Positions 52,340 to 61,621 of a DNA stretch of 62,773 nt are shown piece after piece. Source of the DNA: Candidatus Bathycorpusculum acetigenes (lineage in GTDB: Archaea; Thermoproteota; Bathyarchaeia; Bathyarchaeales; Bathycorpusculaceae); assembly GCA_009781675.1 (NCBI GenBank), contig WQVG01000004.1:1-62773 (forward strand), written 5' to 3'. Both the position numbers and the translations under genes were made by a program. The notes beneath the pieces are model-generated. The model did no database searches, had not been told where the DNA came from, and was given only the letters and a program-made list of their open reading frames with translations. Numbering within the stretch: the first letter of the stretch is position 1; each line of letters starts with the position of its first letter.

Positions 52340-53176
52340 ATGTTCAAAAGCGTTGGTTTAGTCTCCCGATATGACAAACCTCAGGCGCTAAAACTTTCTG
52401 ATACGCTAGCCGAATATCTTGCTCAGAAGGGTTTAAAGGTTTACATAGACGATTCTCTTGCCGGCAGTATCACAAGCAAAGAACAGTTCATCCCCCTCGC
52501 CGATATGCAAACCGATTTTATAATCACCATCGGCGGCGATGGCACCATACTCCGAGCTGCCATAACCGCACCAAAACCCGAAACACCTCTTCTCACAATC
52601 AATATGGGCGTCCGAGGATTCTTAACTGAAATCGAACCCCAAGATGCTTTCACTGCAGTGGACCGCATCTTAAAAGGCGATTATCATATAGAAAAATCCA
52701 CAAAGATGGCCGTATGCGCCGGCAAAGAAACCCTCCCTGACGCCCTAAACGACGTCGTAATCTCCACAGGAGAGCCCTCAAAGATTCTCTACGCGGAAAT
52801 CTGCAAGAACGGCAAACCCCTTCTTAAATGCCAAGCTGACGGCCTAATCGTCAGCACACAAACCGGCTCCACCGGCTACTCGCTTTCCGCAGGCGGTCCA
52901 GTGCTAGACCCTGAGGTTGATGCATTTGTACTGACACCTATTTGCTCCTTAACGGTATTCCACTCACTAGTGTTCCCTGCAGATTCCATACTAACTTTCA
53001 ACGTACTCAAAGAAAAGATGTTGCTTTTAATAGACGGCAACTACCGCAAGCAGATAAGCACCGATGAATTAACAGTAAAAGTGACAAAATCAAAGAACGT
53101 AACTTCCTTTATACGCTTTGAAACCAGCTTCTATGATCGGCTTCGCAATAGGTTATTCTTCAAGGGAACCGAATGA
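52340..53176 (+). CDS. nadK: NAD kinase
   Basis: NAD kinase makes NADP+ from NAD+ and ATP. The 278-residue protein contains the GGDGT motif at 65-69 (ITIGGDGTILRAA), the NMGVRGFLTE segment, LNDVVI followed by QADGLIVSTQTGSTGYSLSAGGP (about 160-185) and a C-terminal SPICxxxxxxRP-like beta domain. ATG 52340 follows an AGGAGTGG site. Its stop overlaps the nob1 start (ATGA), so the two genes are coupled. Confidence 0.96.
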   Translation: MFKSVGLVSRYDKPQALKLSDTLAEYLAQKGLKVYIDDSLAGSITSKEQFIPLADMQTDFIITIGGDGTILRAAITAPKPETPLLTINMGVRGFLTEIEPQDAFTAVDRILKGDYHIEKSTKMAVCAGKETLPDALNDVVISTGEPSKILYAEICKNGKPLLKCQADGLIVSTQTGSTGYSLSAGGPVLDPEVDAFVLTPICSLTVFHSLVFPADSILTFNVLKEKMLLLIDGNYRKQISTDELTVKVTKSKNVTSFIRFETSFYDRLRNRLFFKGTE

Positions 53177-53730
53177 CCCAACCCAGCAGCCCGATAAAAA
53201 AAATCACCGTGCTAGATACGTCTGCTTTTCTAGCAGGGTTTGATCCCTTCGCAATGAGCGGTGAACAGGTTACAGTTCCCAAGGTTGAAGCGGAAATTAT
53301 GCGCAACAGCATGGTTAAACTGCGCTTCCAAACTGCCCTAGAAAGCGGCAAAGTCCAAGTTAAAGCGCCCAGACCACAGTATACCGCTGAGACAAAAGCC
53401 GCCGCTAGCAAAGCTGGAGACTATCCTAAACTCTCAGAGACCGATTTACAGCTTTTATCCCTGGCGTTTGAACTAAAACAGCAAGGTTTGATGCCACAGA
53501 TAGTCACCGACGATTACTCCATCCAAAATGTCGCCAAACAGCTAAGCATAGAGTTTTCGGCCCTAGCCACCTTTGGTATAAAACGTCTCCTAGAATGGAT
53601 CCGATACTGTCCCGCCTGTCATAAACAGTACCCGTCTGACAACAAATTCAAAGAATGTCAAATCTGCGGCACAGCCCTGAAAAGAAAACCTAAACGCCAA
53701 CAAGCTAGAGCAACAGTACCAGAAGAATAA
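53173..53730 (+). CDS. nob1: rRNA maturation endonuclease Nob1
   Basis: Nob1 is the PIN-domain nuclease that trims the 3' end of 16S rRNA. The 185-residue protein has an N-terminal PIN domain with acidic residues D15 (VLDTSAFLAG), E39-E41 region (VEAEIM), D89 (LSETDLQLL) and D116-D117 (IVTDDYSIQNVA). A zinc ribbon follows (CPACHKQYPSDNKFKECQICG, about 147-167) and a basic tail. It starts within the nadK stop. The end overlaps the convergent DUF2070 gene by 26 bases. Confidence 0.95.
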   Translation: MTQPSSPIKKITVLDTSAFLAGFDPFAMSGEQVTVPKVEAEIMRNSMVKLRFQTALESGKVQVKAPRPQYTAETKAAASKAGDYPKLSETDLQLLSLAFELKQQGLMPQIVTDDYSIQNVAKQLSIEFSALATFGIKRLLEWIRYCPACHKQYPSDNKFKECQICGTALKRKPKRQQARATVPEE

Positions 53731-55507
53731 ATAGCAAACCTTCCACACCAAAGATTACTGGGGCCGTTTTTTTTGCTTGTCCTATTGCCTTATCTACCAA
53801 TGTCGTTATGGCCTCAAGTTGTTTCTCCCCAATAACTCTAACCTTCGGCACAACAAACTCAACACAACCTGCTTTGGCATCCTCCAAGTCAGCCACGGCT
53901 TTATCTGCCGCTTCTTTTATGTATCTGATGAGCACATCATGAGCGATAACTTCACCAACTGGATGGTATCCTTGACTGCCCGTAGATAGAGCGCTAACGG
54001 CATGGGTGTCAGTGGTGAAAACTTCACTTTGAGCAAAATCTCCCGAAGTCAAAGCGGCAAGGATTTTTTCCCGCAGATGCGGCACCATGTTATTTCCATC
54101 GATAATGATGTATGCCGTTTTTTGTTTCTCGACTTCGATCACGATGGCTGTTATGCCGCCTGTTCCCATACCTTGCTTTAGAGTAAACTCTTTGGGAAAC
54201 ACAGTAGCGGCACCAACTCTAAACGGTTTACGCAGTAGCTGAGTTGCCTGCTCAAGGCACTTCAATGCCACACGCTCCAGTTCCTCCACATGCTCATTGG
54301 TATCCACCACTACATCCAGGCAGTTATGGGCATTAACAACCATTGTATGCTTAAGCCCATACTTTTTTGCTTCCTCACTTACTAATCGCCCCAGTTCTTG
54401 CGGCAAATCCTCAGTGGTTTTGGGGGCAAGTGAAAAGGAGAGAAACACCATATCACCAAAGATCTGACAGGAAGCCGTAGCAACCCCATCGGTAACACGT
54501 ACAAAGGGCGATGCAGAAGCAGATAATGCTGAGAACTTGGCGGAAGATAGCACCTCGTTGACTATCCGATGGTTTTGCGCTTGAGAGGCTAAATCGAGCT
54601 CATGTCCCAAAATGCCCAAAGGTGTACAGGCGGTACAACCAATTTCCTCTTCAAACCGGCTTTTGAGCATCGATGGCAACAGACTGCTACCGATGTTTTT
54701 GAAGGGTCCAGGATGCACTTGAGGAACAATGATAGCTGCTTGAGGCTTAGCGGCATCAAATTTGAGCAGTGTTATGTCTATATCAGCATTCTCACCCATA
54801 GCTTCCAGATGCTTCTCCAGGGGTGCGTTAAGATCAGTTGTCCAGTTAAGCAGAAACGCCTTAAACAGCGGCATAGCTGTCATACCCTGAGGTTTTCCTA
54901 AACGGTCTATGGTACCAAGAAACAGATACACTGCAACAAAACTGATCACAGGTGCCAAAATTATAAAGGGCAAAAACCGCACACTAAATCCGCTTGAGAG
55001 ACCCACCCAAAAACCCAACAAAGCTATCATGCAGAGGACCGGTTGCAACAAAACCGCTATAACCTGTCGCCATACCCCACTCTCTGATGTTGCCATTATT
55101 ACAAGTGAGCGTAACGTTAAGCTAGCGGCAAATCCTAACAACACAAACTTAGCCCACAATATACTGTCAAAAATCAAACCCAGCACAGTGCCCAACACCA
55201 TAAAAACCAGCCAGATAAGCCAGCCAACTAACGACACCGCTGATGTCCTACGAAGGTTAAATATGAGATCATCTCTGAGGATAACCCTGCTGACAACCAA
55301 ATCCGCAAACATTGTCCCCACAAAAAACAAAATGCCCAAAGCTAAACTGAAAAAGTTATCCAAAGTGTATGCAGTAAAACTAGCCCCGACAATACAGATA
55401 ACCGAGACATAGAGAAGCGATTTCTTATATGAAGGCAGACTAAACAAAGATGAATAATGCTTCTTGGCGTTGCCCATTGAGCGGCTAAGAGAACTATCTG
55501 TCTCCAT
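53705..55507 (-). CDS. DUF2070 integral membrane protein
   Basis: The 600-residue protein has about seven hydrophobic helices in the first 210 residues, a soluble alpha/beta region (about 235-575) and a final hydrophobic segment (about 583-600). PQVHPGPFKNIGSSLLPS, CTPLGILGHELDLAS and DTHAVSALSTGSQGYHPVGE are typical DUF2070 stretches, and the His/Asp residues in them look catalytic or metal-binding, although no function is established. The family is restricted to archaea. Start ATG 55507; ATG at residue 11 is an alternative. Confidence 0.92.
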   Translation of the reverse strand: METDSSLSRSMGNAKKHYSSLFSLPSYKKSLLYVSVICIVGASFTAYTLDNFFSLALGILFFVGTMFADLVVSRVILRDDLIFNLRRTSAVSLVGWLIWLVFMVLGTVLGLIFDSILWAKFVLLGFAASLTLRSLVIMATSESGVWRQVIAVLLQPVLCMIALLGFWVGLSSGFSVRFLPFIILAPVISFVAVYLFLGTIDRLGKPQGMTAMPLFKAFLLNWTTDLNAPLEKHLEAMGENADIDITLLKFDAAKPQAAIIVPQVHPGPFKNIGSSLLPSMLKSRFEEEIGCTACTPLGILGHELDLASQAQNHRIVNEVLSSAKFSALSASASPFVRVTDGVATASCQIFGDMVFLSFSLAPKTTEDLPQELGRLVSEEAKKYGLKHTMVVNAHNCLDVVVDTNEHVEELERVALKCLEQATQLLRKPFRVGAATVFPKEFTLKQGMGTGGITAIVIEVEKQKTAYIIIDGNNMVPHLREKILAALTSGDFAQSEVFTTDTHAVSALSTGSQGYHPVGEVIAHDVLIRYIKEAADKAVADLEDAKAGCVEFVVPKVRVIGEKQLEAITTLVDKAIGQAKKTAPVIFGVEGLLFILLVLLL

Positions 55508-55915
55508 TTCTCGGTCGGCACTATGAAATCAAATAGCCCTATTAAAATTTAGCCTATCCGCCGGGTCTTGTTTTTTTACACTATCGTTTTGATTTTTTCA
55601 CCAGCAATTTTGGTCCATGAATTCAATGGGTTAACATGTTGTTGGAAGAATTGGCAGTTATTTATAACAGGTTGTTAATGCATATGATTAATGTTTAAAG
55701 ACTTGACTGCTTTTCTAAACCCCATACGATGCGGGCTCCTTTTCTGAGTTTTTTGTCTTCAAAGAAGCTCTAAAGTTCAAGTCTATGCTGAGTTACGCCA
55801 AAATTTTGACAAGACTAAACGATTAAGCATTAAATGTGTCGACAATACTTCCGAGCTACCTTAATCTATATATGGCGTTGTTGAGAATGCATTGTTAGAA
55901 AATTGGTGATTATAT
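55508..55915. other. 408-base gap containing the eIF5A promoter
   Basis: No gene is present. A TATA box CTATATAT lies at 55866-55873, with a likely transcription start about 25 bases downstream. GGTGAT at 55904-55909 is the ribosome-binding site for eIF5A. Confidence 0.6.
55866..55873 (+). promoter_or_regulatory. TATA box of the eIF5A gene
   Basis: CTATATAT lies 43-50 bases before the ATG, at a distance that leaves a short leader including the GGTGAT site. Confidence 0.5.
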
Positions 55916-56308
55916 ATGAGCAGACCAGTAGATGTCGGAGAATTACGCGTCGGCGGTTACATGATGATTGAGGGTGAACCCTGTCGTATTGTCGACATAG
56001 CCAAATCCAAACCCGGTAAACATGGCGCAGCCAAAGCTAGAATCGTTGCCATAGGCGTTTTTGATAATCAGAAGCGTCAGTTTGTTAAACCGGTTGATGC
56101 AACCGCAGAAATACCCATAATCGACAAACGTCCCGGCCAGATCTTCGCAGTTAACCCCACCGGCGTTCAAATTATGGACCTAGAATCCTACGAATATATC
56201 GATGCGCCATTCCCAGATGAGGAAGACCTTAAGGCCAAGCTGACTCCCGGCACAGAAATAGAATACTGGCAGGTTCTTGGTAAAGTTAAAATCGTACGGG
56301 CAAAATAA
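55916..56308 (+). CDS. eif5a: Translation factor aIF5A
   Basis: aIF5A helps ribosomes through difficult peptide bonds. The 130-residue protein has the SH3-like N-domain with the modification loop KPGKHGAAKA, where K35 is the (deoxy)hypusine site, and a C-terminal OB fold (about 70-130; QIMDLESYEYIDAPFPDEEDLKAKL). Length and motifs match. ATG 55916 follows GGTGAT by six bases. The gene is apparently monocistronic. Confidence 0.97.
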   Translation: MSRPVDVGELRVGGYMMIEGEPCRIVDIAKSKPGKHGAAKARIVAIGVFDNQKRQFVKPVDATAEIPIIDKRPGQIFAVNPTGVQIMDLESYEYIDAPFPDEEDLKAKLTPGTEIEYWQVLGKVKIVRAK

Positions 56309-56356
56309 GCGCCCTGCACTTCTTTGTTAATTGTTCTTTTCTATTTTAGTTATTAT

Positions 56357-56563
56357 CTAGTTCCACCATTTCCATCCTAGTTTGCTAAAACTCAAGTACA
56401 TCGAAAGTAATATTATTCCCCAGCTAAGCGGCAGGCTAGCTATGAATAGAATCATGTTATCTTCAAACGGAATGTAGCTAGAGATTACCCAGACGCATAG
56501 AGTCGCTAGTCCAGCCAGCAACAACATGAATATGGATGCATGGATTAAACGTTCAGCGCCCAA
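56357..56563 (-). CDS. Small two-TM membrane protein
   Basis: The 68-residue protein has hydrophobic helices at about 9-28 and 37-57, with a KLGWKWWN tail. TTG 56563 is preceded by AGGTGA, which supports the start. No family is recognised. It faces the end of the eIF5A gene. Confidence 0.6.
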   Translation of the reverse strand: MGAERLIHASIFMLLLAGLATLCVWVISSYIPFEDNMILFIASLPLSWGIILLSMYLSFSKLGWKWWN

Positions 56564-56820
56564 ATTTTCACCTGCCTGTTTGAAAGTGTTTGTTTGTATG
56601 AGGTTTTAAGATTTTCCATCAACATTTATGTTCTAGCTTGATGCCTTCACTGTGAAGCCAATGATGCATGAAGAGCCGTCTGAATTGTGAAGAATAGCTT
56701 AAATGGGGAAATTAAACTGAGGCTTCACTGAAACGGAAATAGGATGATAATTCAAATTTACCGGAATTGGTGTGTAATCTTTAATTAAAGGGGCAACAAA
56801 ATGTAAGGCTGGAGACTCTG

Positions 56821-58167
56821 ATGACACTAGACAAATTAAGTTCCTCACTCACTGGCGCCATAAAAAAACTGTTCAAAGCCGGCGTAGTGGACGAAGCAGC
56901 AGTGAAGGAATTGGTTCGCGACATCCAACGGGCACTGTTGCAATCTGACGTTAATGTACAATTGGTGCTCCAAATCAGTAAAAACATCGAGGAACGCGCC
57001 CTAAAAGAAAAGGTACCGCCGGGAGTTTCTAGACGTGAACACGTCATAAAGGTGGTCTACGAAGAGCTCACCCGTTTCATAGGCGACAAGCCTGTCCCGC
57101 TTAAAGTAGAACCAGGCAAAAAGAAAACTATCATGCTTGTGGGTATCCAAGGATCCGGTAAGACAACCCAGGCCTCAAAACTGGCGCGATACTTCCAAAA
57201 ACGCGGATTAAAAGTCGGCTTAATTGCCGCAGATACTTTCCGTCCTGGCGCTTATGCCCAGCTCCAACAATTAGCCGCCCGAATTAACGTTCCTATTTAT
57301 GGCGATGCTAAAGCCAAAGATCCTGTTAAGGTTGCTAAGGAAGGCTTCAAACAGTTCATGGACCGAGACTTGATCATAGTTGACACCGCAGGCCGCCATA
57401 AAGAGGAAAAAGACCTTATCAAAGAAATGAAAGATATCGAGAAGGGCATTAACCCTAACGAGATAATCATGGTTATCGATGGAACAATTGGTCAACAAGC
57501 CCTTGCACAAGCCAAGACTTTCCATGAAGCCACTCCCATTGGCGCTATTATAGTCACTAAACTCGACGGCTCCAGCCGAGGTGGTGGTGCGCTCTCTGCA
57601 GTTGCAGCTACAGGCGCCCCCATAAAATTCATCGGAACAGGCGAGAAAATAGAGGACCTTGAAGCCTTTGTGCCCTCCCGATTCGTCGGCAGACTCCTTG
57701 GCATGGGCGACCTCGAAACGCTCCTTGAAAAAGTTCATGACGCCGAAATTAAAGTGCCGCCCAAGAAAGCCAAGGAAATCCTAAGCGGCAACTTTACCCT
57801 AACCGACATGTATGAACAGTTCGCCGCAGTCAAAAACATGGGGCCATTTAGCAAAGTTATGAAAATGCTACCCGGTATGTCACAGCAAAACATTCCCGAT
57901 GAGATGCTCAACAACGCCGAAGGCCGCCTTGACACTTGGCAAATAATCATCCAATCCATGACACCCGCAGAGAAAGAAAACCCCAAAATACTCAACAGTT
58001 CCCGTGCCAGACGTATCGCCCGAGGTTCAGGAACTACCGAAAAAGACGTCAAAGAACTCCTCAAACAGTACGTTATGATGCGTAAGATGCTAAAGATGTT
58101 TAAACGTAAAAAACGGTTGCCTTTCGGCTTGGGCGGCGGCAAAGGAATGCCTCCAATGGGTTACTAG
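56821..58167 (+). CDS. srp54: Signal recognition particle GTPase SRP54
   Basis: SRP54 binds signal sequences and 7S RNA and docks to FtsY. The 448-residue protein has an N domain (1-100), a G domain with G1 GIQGSGKTT (108-116), DTFRPGAYAQLQQL, DTAGRHK, TKLDG and the closing FIGTGEKIEDLE. A methionine-rich M domain follows (about 315-440: MKMLPGMSQQ, MTPAEKENPKILNSSRARRIARGSGTT) and a GKGMPPMGY tail. It is the first gene of the SRP54-Pus10-L21e-RpoF-DUF655-KsgA-HemK run. Confidence 0.98.
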   Translation: MTLDKLSSSLTGAIKKLFKAGVVDEAAVKELVRDIQRALLQSDVNVQLVLQISKNIEERALKEKVPPGVSRREHVIKVVYEELTRFIGDKPVPLKVEPGKKKTIMLVGIQGSGKTTQASKLARYFQKRGLKVGLIAADTFRPGAYAQLQQLAARINVPIYGDAKAKDPVKVAKEGFKQFMDRDLIIVDTAGRHKEEKDLIKEMKDIEKGINPNEIIMVIDGTIGQQALAQAKTFHEATPIGAIIVTKLDGSSRGGGALSAVAATGAPIKFIGTGEKIEDLEAFVPSRFVGRLLGMGDLETLLEKVHDAEIKVPPKKAKEILSGNFTLTDMYEQFAAVKNMGPFSKVMKMLPGMSQQNIPDEMLNNAEGRLDTWQIIIQSMTPAEKENPKILNSSRARRIARGSGTTEKDVKELLKQYVMMRKMLKMFKRKKRLPFGLGGGKGMPPMGY

Positions 58168-58178
58168 TAGGTGCCGTC

Positions 58179-59504
58179 ATGGACATTTTAGAAAAAAGCT
58201 ATGACTTGCTTAGTAAATACCCCCTATGCGACCATTGCTTGGGCCGGCAGTTTGCCTCTTTGGGGTATAACATGGAAAACAACGTTCGCGGTGCTGTATT
58301 GAAAACCACCCTGACCATGCAGGCCAATGAATCAACTACCGCAGAAAAAAACATCGAAGGCATTAAATGCCTCAAAATTTTAGCCACCAACGGCTTCTCA
58401 GCAACTGCACAGCAAACACTCGAACATCTAAAGAAGCGTATTTCCAAACAACCCGATAAGTGCCATCTCTGTGAAGGCAAATTTGAATTAGTCAACAACC
58501 TAATTGAGAAAACCCAAACAAGCCTTCAAGACTACGAATTCACCACCTTTTTAGTAGGTATCGAGTTACCCACAGCAGTGGAGGAACGCGAGGATGAATT
58601 CAAAGCGGCCCAAAACATCCAGTACGGCGAGAGCATACGCCATGAATTTGGACGGGTGCTAGGCAAAGCCCTTGCTAAAGCCGCCGGTAAAGAAGCAGAA
58701 TACCTAAAGCCCGATATTGTTGTTATAATCAACCCCTTTGAAGAAAAAATCCGACTCCAAATCAATCCTTTGTTTGTCGGGGGTAGATACCGTAAACTCG
58801 TTCGCACGATTCCCCAATCTGAGTGGCTCTGTTCCTGCAGAGGTAAAGGATGCGTCAAATGCAGTGGTACAGGTAAACTCTACCCCGAATCGGTTGAGGC
58901 TTATACGTCTAAGCCAGTGCTTGAAGCTGCAAAAGGTGAAGAATCCTTTTTTCATGCTTCTGGTCGAGAAGATATCGATGCTCGTATGCTGGGCACTGGC
59001 CGGCCCTTCATAGTGGAAATCTCCAAACCAAAGTTAAGGTCTGTGGATTTAAAACAGATTGAAGCCGCTATTAACGCTGGTGCGGTTGATAAGGTCGAGG
59101 TTTCTGAGTTGAATTTTGCCTCCAAAGATGATGTACGACATCTCAAGAGGGGTGAGAGTGCCCAGAAGGAGTATCGACTTCTGGCTGAATTCGAAAAAGA
59201 TCTCGCTGATGAAAACTTGCGGTTAATAGAACAGAAGCTTTCAGGCACGTTAATTAGGCAACAGACTCCCCTGCGTGTTGTGCATCGTCGTGCCGACATT
59301 GTGCGAGAAAGGTACATATATAAGCTTGAAGTTAAGAAGGTGACGCTTAAGAGAGCTCTGCTCCTAATTCGTTGTCAGGGCGGGCTTTACGTAAAAGAAT
59401 TGGTGTCTGGAGATGAAGGACGTACAGTACCCAACGTGTCGGCTTTGCTTGATAATCCAGCGAAGACGCTTAAGCTTGACGTTCTCAATGTAATAATGGA
59501 ATAA
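58179..59504 (+). CDS. pus10: tRNA pseudouridine synthase Pus10
   Basis: Archaeal Pus10 makes pseudouridine 54/55 in tRNA. The 441-residue protein has an N-terminal zinc/THUMP part (LCDHCLGRQF at 16-25, CHLC at about 94-97), CSCRGKGCVKCSGTG (about 219-233), and the catalytic GREDIDARMLGTGRPF (about 262-277) with the catalytic Asp at about 267, then LLIRCQGGLYVKELVSGDEGRTVP. It lies 11 bases after srp54, in the usual archaeal order. Confidence 0.95.
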   Translation: MDILEKSYDLLSKYPLCDHCLGRQFASLGYNMENNVRGAVLKTTLTMQANESTTAEKNIEGIKCLKILATNGFSATAQQTLEHLKKRISKQPDKCHLCEGKFELVNNLIEKTQTSLQDYEFTTFLVGIELPTAVEEREDEFKAAQNIQYGESIRHEFGRVLGKALAKAAGKEAEYLKPDIVVIINPFEEKIRLQINPLFVGGRYRKLVRTIPQSEWLCSCRGKGCVKCSGTGKLYPESVEAYTSKPVLEAAKGEESFFHASGREDIDARMLGTGRPFIVEISKPKLRSVDLKQIEAAINAGAVDKVEVSELNFASKDDVRHLKRGESAQKEYRLLAEFEKDLADENLRLIEQKLSGTLIRQQTPLRVVHRRADIVRERYIYKLEVKKVTLKRALLLIRCQGGLYVKELVSGDEGRTVPNVSALLDNPAKTLKLDVLNVIME

Positions 59505-59517
59505 TAGGTGAAAATTG

Positions 59518-59814
59518 ATGAGAGGTTCAAAAGGCTACTACTCGGGTACACGCAGTCTTCTGCGCAAACCCACTCGTGCCAAAGGCAAACCCCAAATCGG
59601 AAAACTGCTCCATCCATACGAAGCTGGCAACCAAGTCATTATAAAGATGAATTCCAGCGTCCAGAAAAGCATGCCCCATAAACGCTTTCACGGTAAAATC
59701 GGCCAAATCATAGAGAAACGGGGTAGAGCCTATGTGATCAGTGTTCCACAGGGCGAAGCTATCAAAACCATAATTGTCAGACCAGACCATCTAGAACCAT
59801 ATACCGGTCAGTGA
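59518..59814 (+). CDS. rpl21e: Large ribosomal subunit protein L21e (eL21)
   Basis: The 98-residue protein has a basic N-terminus (RGSKGYYSGTRSLLRKPTRAKG), then PHKRFHGKIGQIIEKRGRAYVISV and a closing IVRPDHLEPYTGQ, as in L21e. ATG 59518 is chosen over the preceding TTG because GGTG lies eight bases upstream. It is between pus10 and rpoF in the operon. Confidence 0.96.
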   Translation: MRGSKGYYSGTRSLLRKPTRAKGKPQIGKLLHPYEAGNQVIIKMNSSVQKSMPHKRFHGKIGQIIEKRGRAYVISVPQGEAIKTIIVRPDHLEPYTGQ

Positions 59815-59824
59815 GTGAAAGGAT

Positions 59825-60163
59825 ATGAGCAAGAGCGAAGTAAGCGAAAACCGTCTAACCCTGCCACAAGTTAAAAAACTACTGGAAACTATTGGTGAAG
59901 AAAACCTTGACCAATTCCAGCGCCGTACCTTTGACTATGTGAGCAAATTCTCAAAAACAGAACCGGAAAAAGCTGAAGATCTCTTGCAAAAACTCACCAA
60001 AGACTATGAAATCGACGAAGTCGAAGCGGTCCAAATCATAAACTGCATGCCCCAAACAGTCGATGAACTCCGTGTATTCTTGGCTGGCGGCAAAAAAATC
60101 ATTGAGGCCCAAAAACTAAGTCAAATCAGCGAACTTTTAAACGAGAGCCGTCTGCTCAAGTAG
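59825..60163 (+). CDS. rpoF: DNA-directed RNA polymerase subunit Rpo4 (RpoF)
   Basis: Rpo4 pairs with Rpo7 in the stalk of archaeal RNA polymerase. The 112-residue protein shows LTLPQVKKLLETI, RTFDYVSKFSKTEPEKAEDLLQKL and EAVQIINCMPQTVDELRVFLAG, typical of Rpb4/RpoF. It starts ten bases after rpl21e with AAAGGA just upstream. Confidence 0.95.
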   Translation: MSKSEVSENRLTLPQVKKLLETIGEENLDQFQRRTFDYVSKFSKTEPEKAEDLLQKLTKDYEIDEVEAVQIINCMPQTVDELRVFLAGGKKIIEAQKLSQISELLNESRLLK

Positions 60164-60218
60164 TCATGTGACTAAAGTATTTTTAGGTAGACCCGAGAAT
60201 ACTCTATAGGTAGATGAG

Positions 60219-60794
60219 TTGGCAGTTATGGAAAAACGCTATGAAGAGAATGCTTACGTCTTAGACTTCCTATCCCATGGCAAACCCGGCTTTCGCCCCA
60301 CCGGCAGAGCCGGTTACCGTGCAGGCGCACTTATTCAATGTATCGGTGAAGAATTTTTCACTGTCTTAGAAGCACTGGTCAAAGAAAGTCTACTGCTTAA
60401 GCCCGGGGACCGTGTTTATGTGGGCAAAAACAGCCGTGAAGAAGTCACCTACATCATCGGCCGTATCGGCTATGAAGAGTTGACCGCGGCGGCAAGAGCA
60501 GAACTTCCAATCGTAATAACCAAAGTGGTGCAGAACCGCGAACAATGGTTTGTCAACTTCTTCAATACTGCACGTGCCATAACTCCCCGAATGCATGCCT
60601 TAGAACTGGTTCCGGGTATAGGAAAAAAATACATGTGGCAAGTTATAAACGAACGCCAGCGTAAACCCTTTGAGAGCTTTGAAGATCTGCAAAAACGCAC
60701 AGAGTTGCCTAACCCTGTCAAGCTGATTACCAAACGTGTCCTTGAAGAACTCGAGGGTGACAGCAAGTACCGGCTGTTCACACGGACACAGTAG
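60219..60794 (+). CDS. DUF655 family protein
   Basis: The 191-residue protein matches the archaeal DUF655 family. An N-terminal part (EENAYVLDFLSHGKPG...GAQ-like, with AGALIQCIGEEFFTVLEAL) forms an OB-like domain with KPGDRVYVGKNSREEVTYIIGRI. A helix-hairpin-helix region follows (ALELVPGIGKKYMWQVINERQRKPFESFEDLQKRT, about 126-160), suggesting nucleic-acid binding. It always accompanies ksgA in archaeal operons. TTG 60219 is used; ATG 60228 is possible. Confidence 0.9.
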   Translation: MAVMEKRYEENAYVLDFLSHGKPGFRPTGRAGYRAGALIQCIGEEFFTVLEALVKESLLLKPGDRVYVGKNSREEVTYIIGRIGYEELTAAARAELPIVITKVVQNREQWFVNFFNTARAITPRMHALELVPGIGKKYMWQVINERQRKPFESFEDLQKRTELPNPVKLITKRVLEELEGDSKYRLFTRTQ

Positions 60795-60802
60795 GATAAA
60801 CA

Positions 60803-61621
60803 ATGAGCCAAGAGCAAATCCAACATCTGCTTTTAGCACATCACCTCACTCCAAACAAACTTCTGGGTCAAAACTTCATGGTTGACCCTGACCTCTATCC
60901 CAAACTCTGCCAATACAGCACTCTAAATGGTTCAGATGTAGTTTTGGACGTAGGTGCCGGCTTTGGATTTCTCACCCGTTTCCTCTCTGATAAATGCCGT
61001 GCAGTGGTGGCTGTGGAGAAAGACCCCCAGATTGCCCAGGTGTTGCGCAAAAACCTCAAAGATATAGAAAACGTATCTATTGTGGAGGGTGATGTTTTAA
61101 AGATACCTCTACCCGAGTTCAACAAAGTTATTGCCATACCTCCATACTACTTATCCTCCCAGCTGGTTATGCGCCTACTAGAACAAAGAGTCGACTGTAT
61201 TGTGATGATTGTACAGAAAGAATTCGCAGAGCGCCTCACCGCAACAGTTGGCAGTGAAGAATACAGCTGGTTAACAGTTACCGCCCATCAGCAGGCGCAA
61301 GCCATCCTTTTGGACACAGTACCAAAAGACAAGTTTTATCCACCCCCTGAAGTGGACTCCATTATTCTCTGTCTCAAACCTTGGACTGAAAAACCCTTTG
61401 AAGTAAAAGACCACACCCTCTTTGTGCAGTTAACCAAATGGTTGTTTAGTGAACGTAACAAAAAATTCTCCAAAGCCATTACACCTTTCCTACGGAACCG
61501 CCTAAAACTCAGTAAACCAGACGCAGAAAAACTAGCCAAAACCTTACCCTTTTCGGAACGTCGCCCACGGGAACTGACACCCCAAGACTTTGGAGCAATC
61601 GCCGATGCATTACCAAACTAA
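60803..61621 (+). CDS. ksgA: rRNA dimethyladenosine transferase KsgA/Dim1
   Basis: KsgA dimethylates two adenines near the 3' end of 16S rRNA. The 272-residue protein has LGQNFMVDPDLYPKL (about 21-35), the SAM loop VLDVGAGFGFLTRFL (47-61), the EKDP acidic end of strand 2, EGDVL, and VIVQKEFAERLT. Motif IV, normally NLPY or NIPY, reads IPPY at 112-115, so the conserved Asn is Ile. The rest is normal. It overlaps the HemK-like gene by 17 bases. Confidence 0.93.
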   Translation: MSQEQIQHLLLAHHLTPNKLLGQNFMVDPDLYPKLCQYSTLNGSDVVLDVGAGFGFLTRFLSDKCRAVVAVEKDPQIAQVLRKNLKDIENVSIVEGDVLKIPLPEFNKVIAIPPYYLSSQLVMRLLEQRVDCIVMIVQKEFAERLTATVGSEEYSWLTVTAHQQAQAILLDTVPKDKFYPPPEVDSIILCLKPWTEKPFEVKDHTLFVQLTKWLFSERNKKFSKAITPFLRNRLKLSKPDAEKLAKTLPFSERRPRELTPQDFGAIADALPN

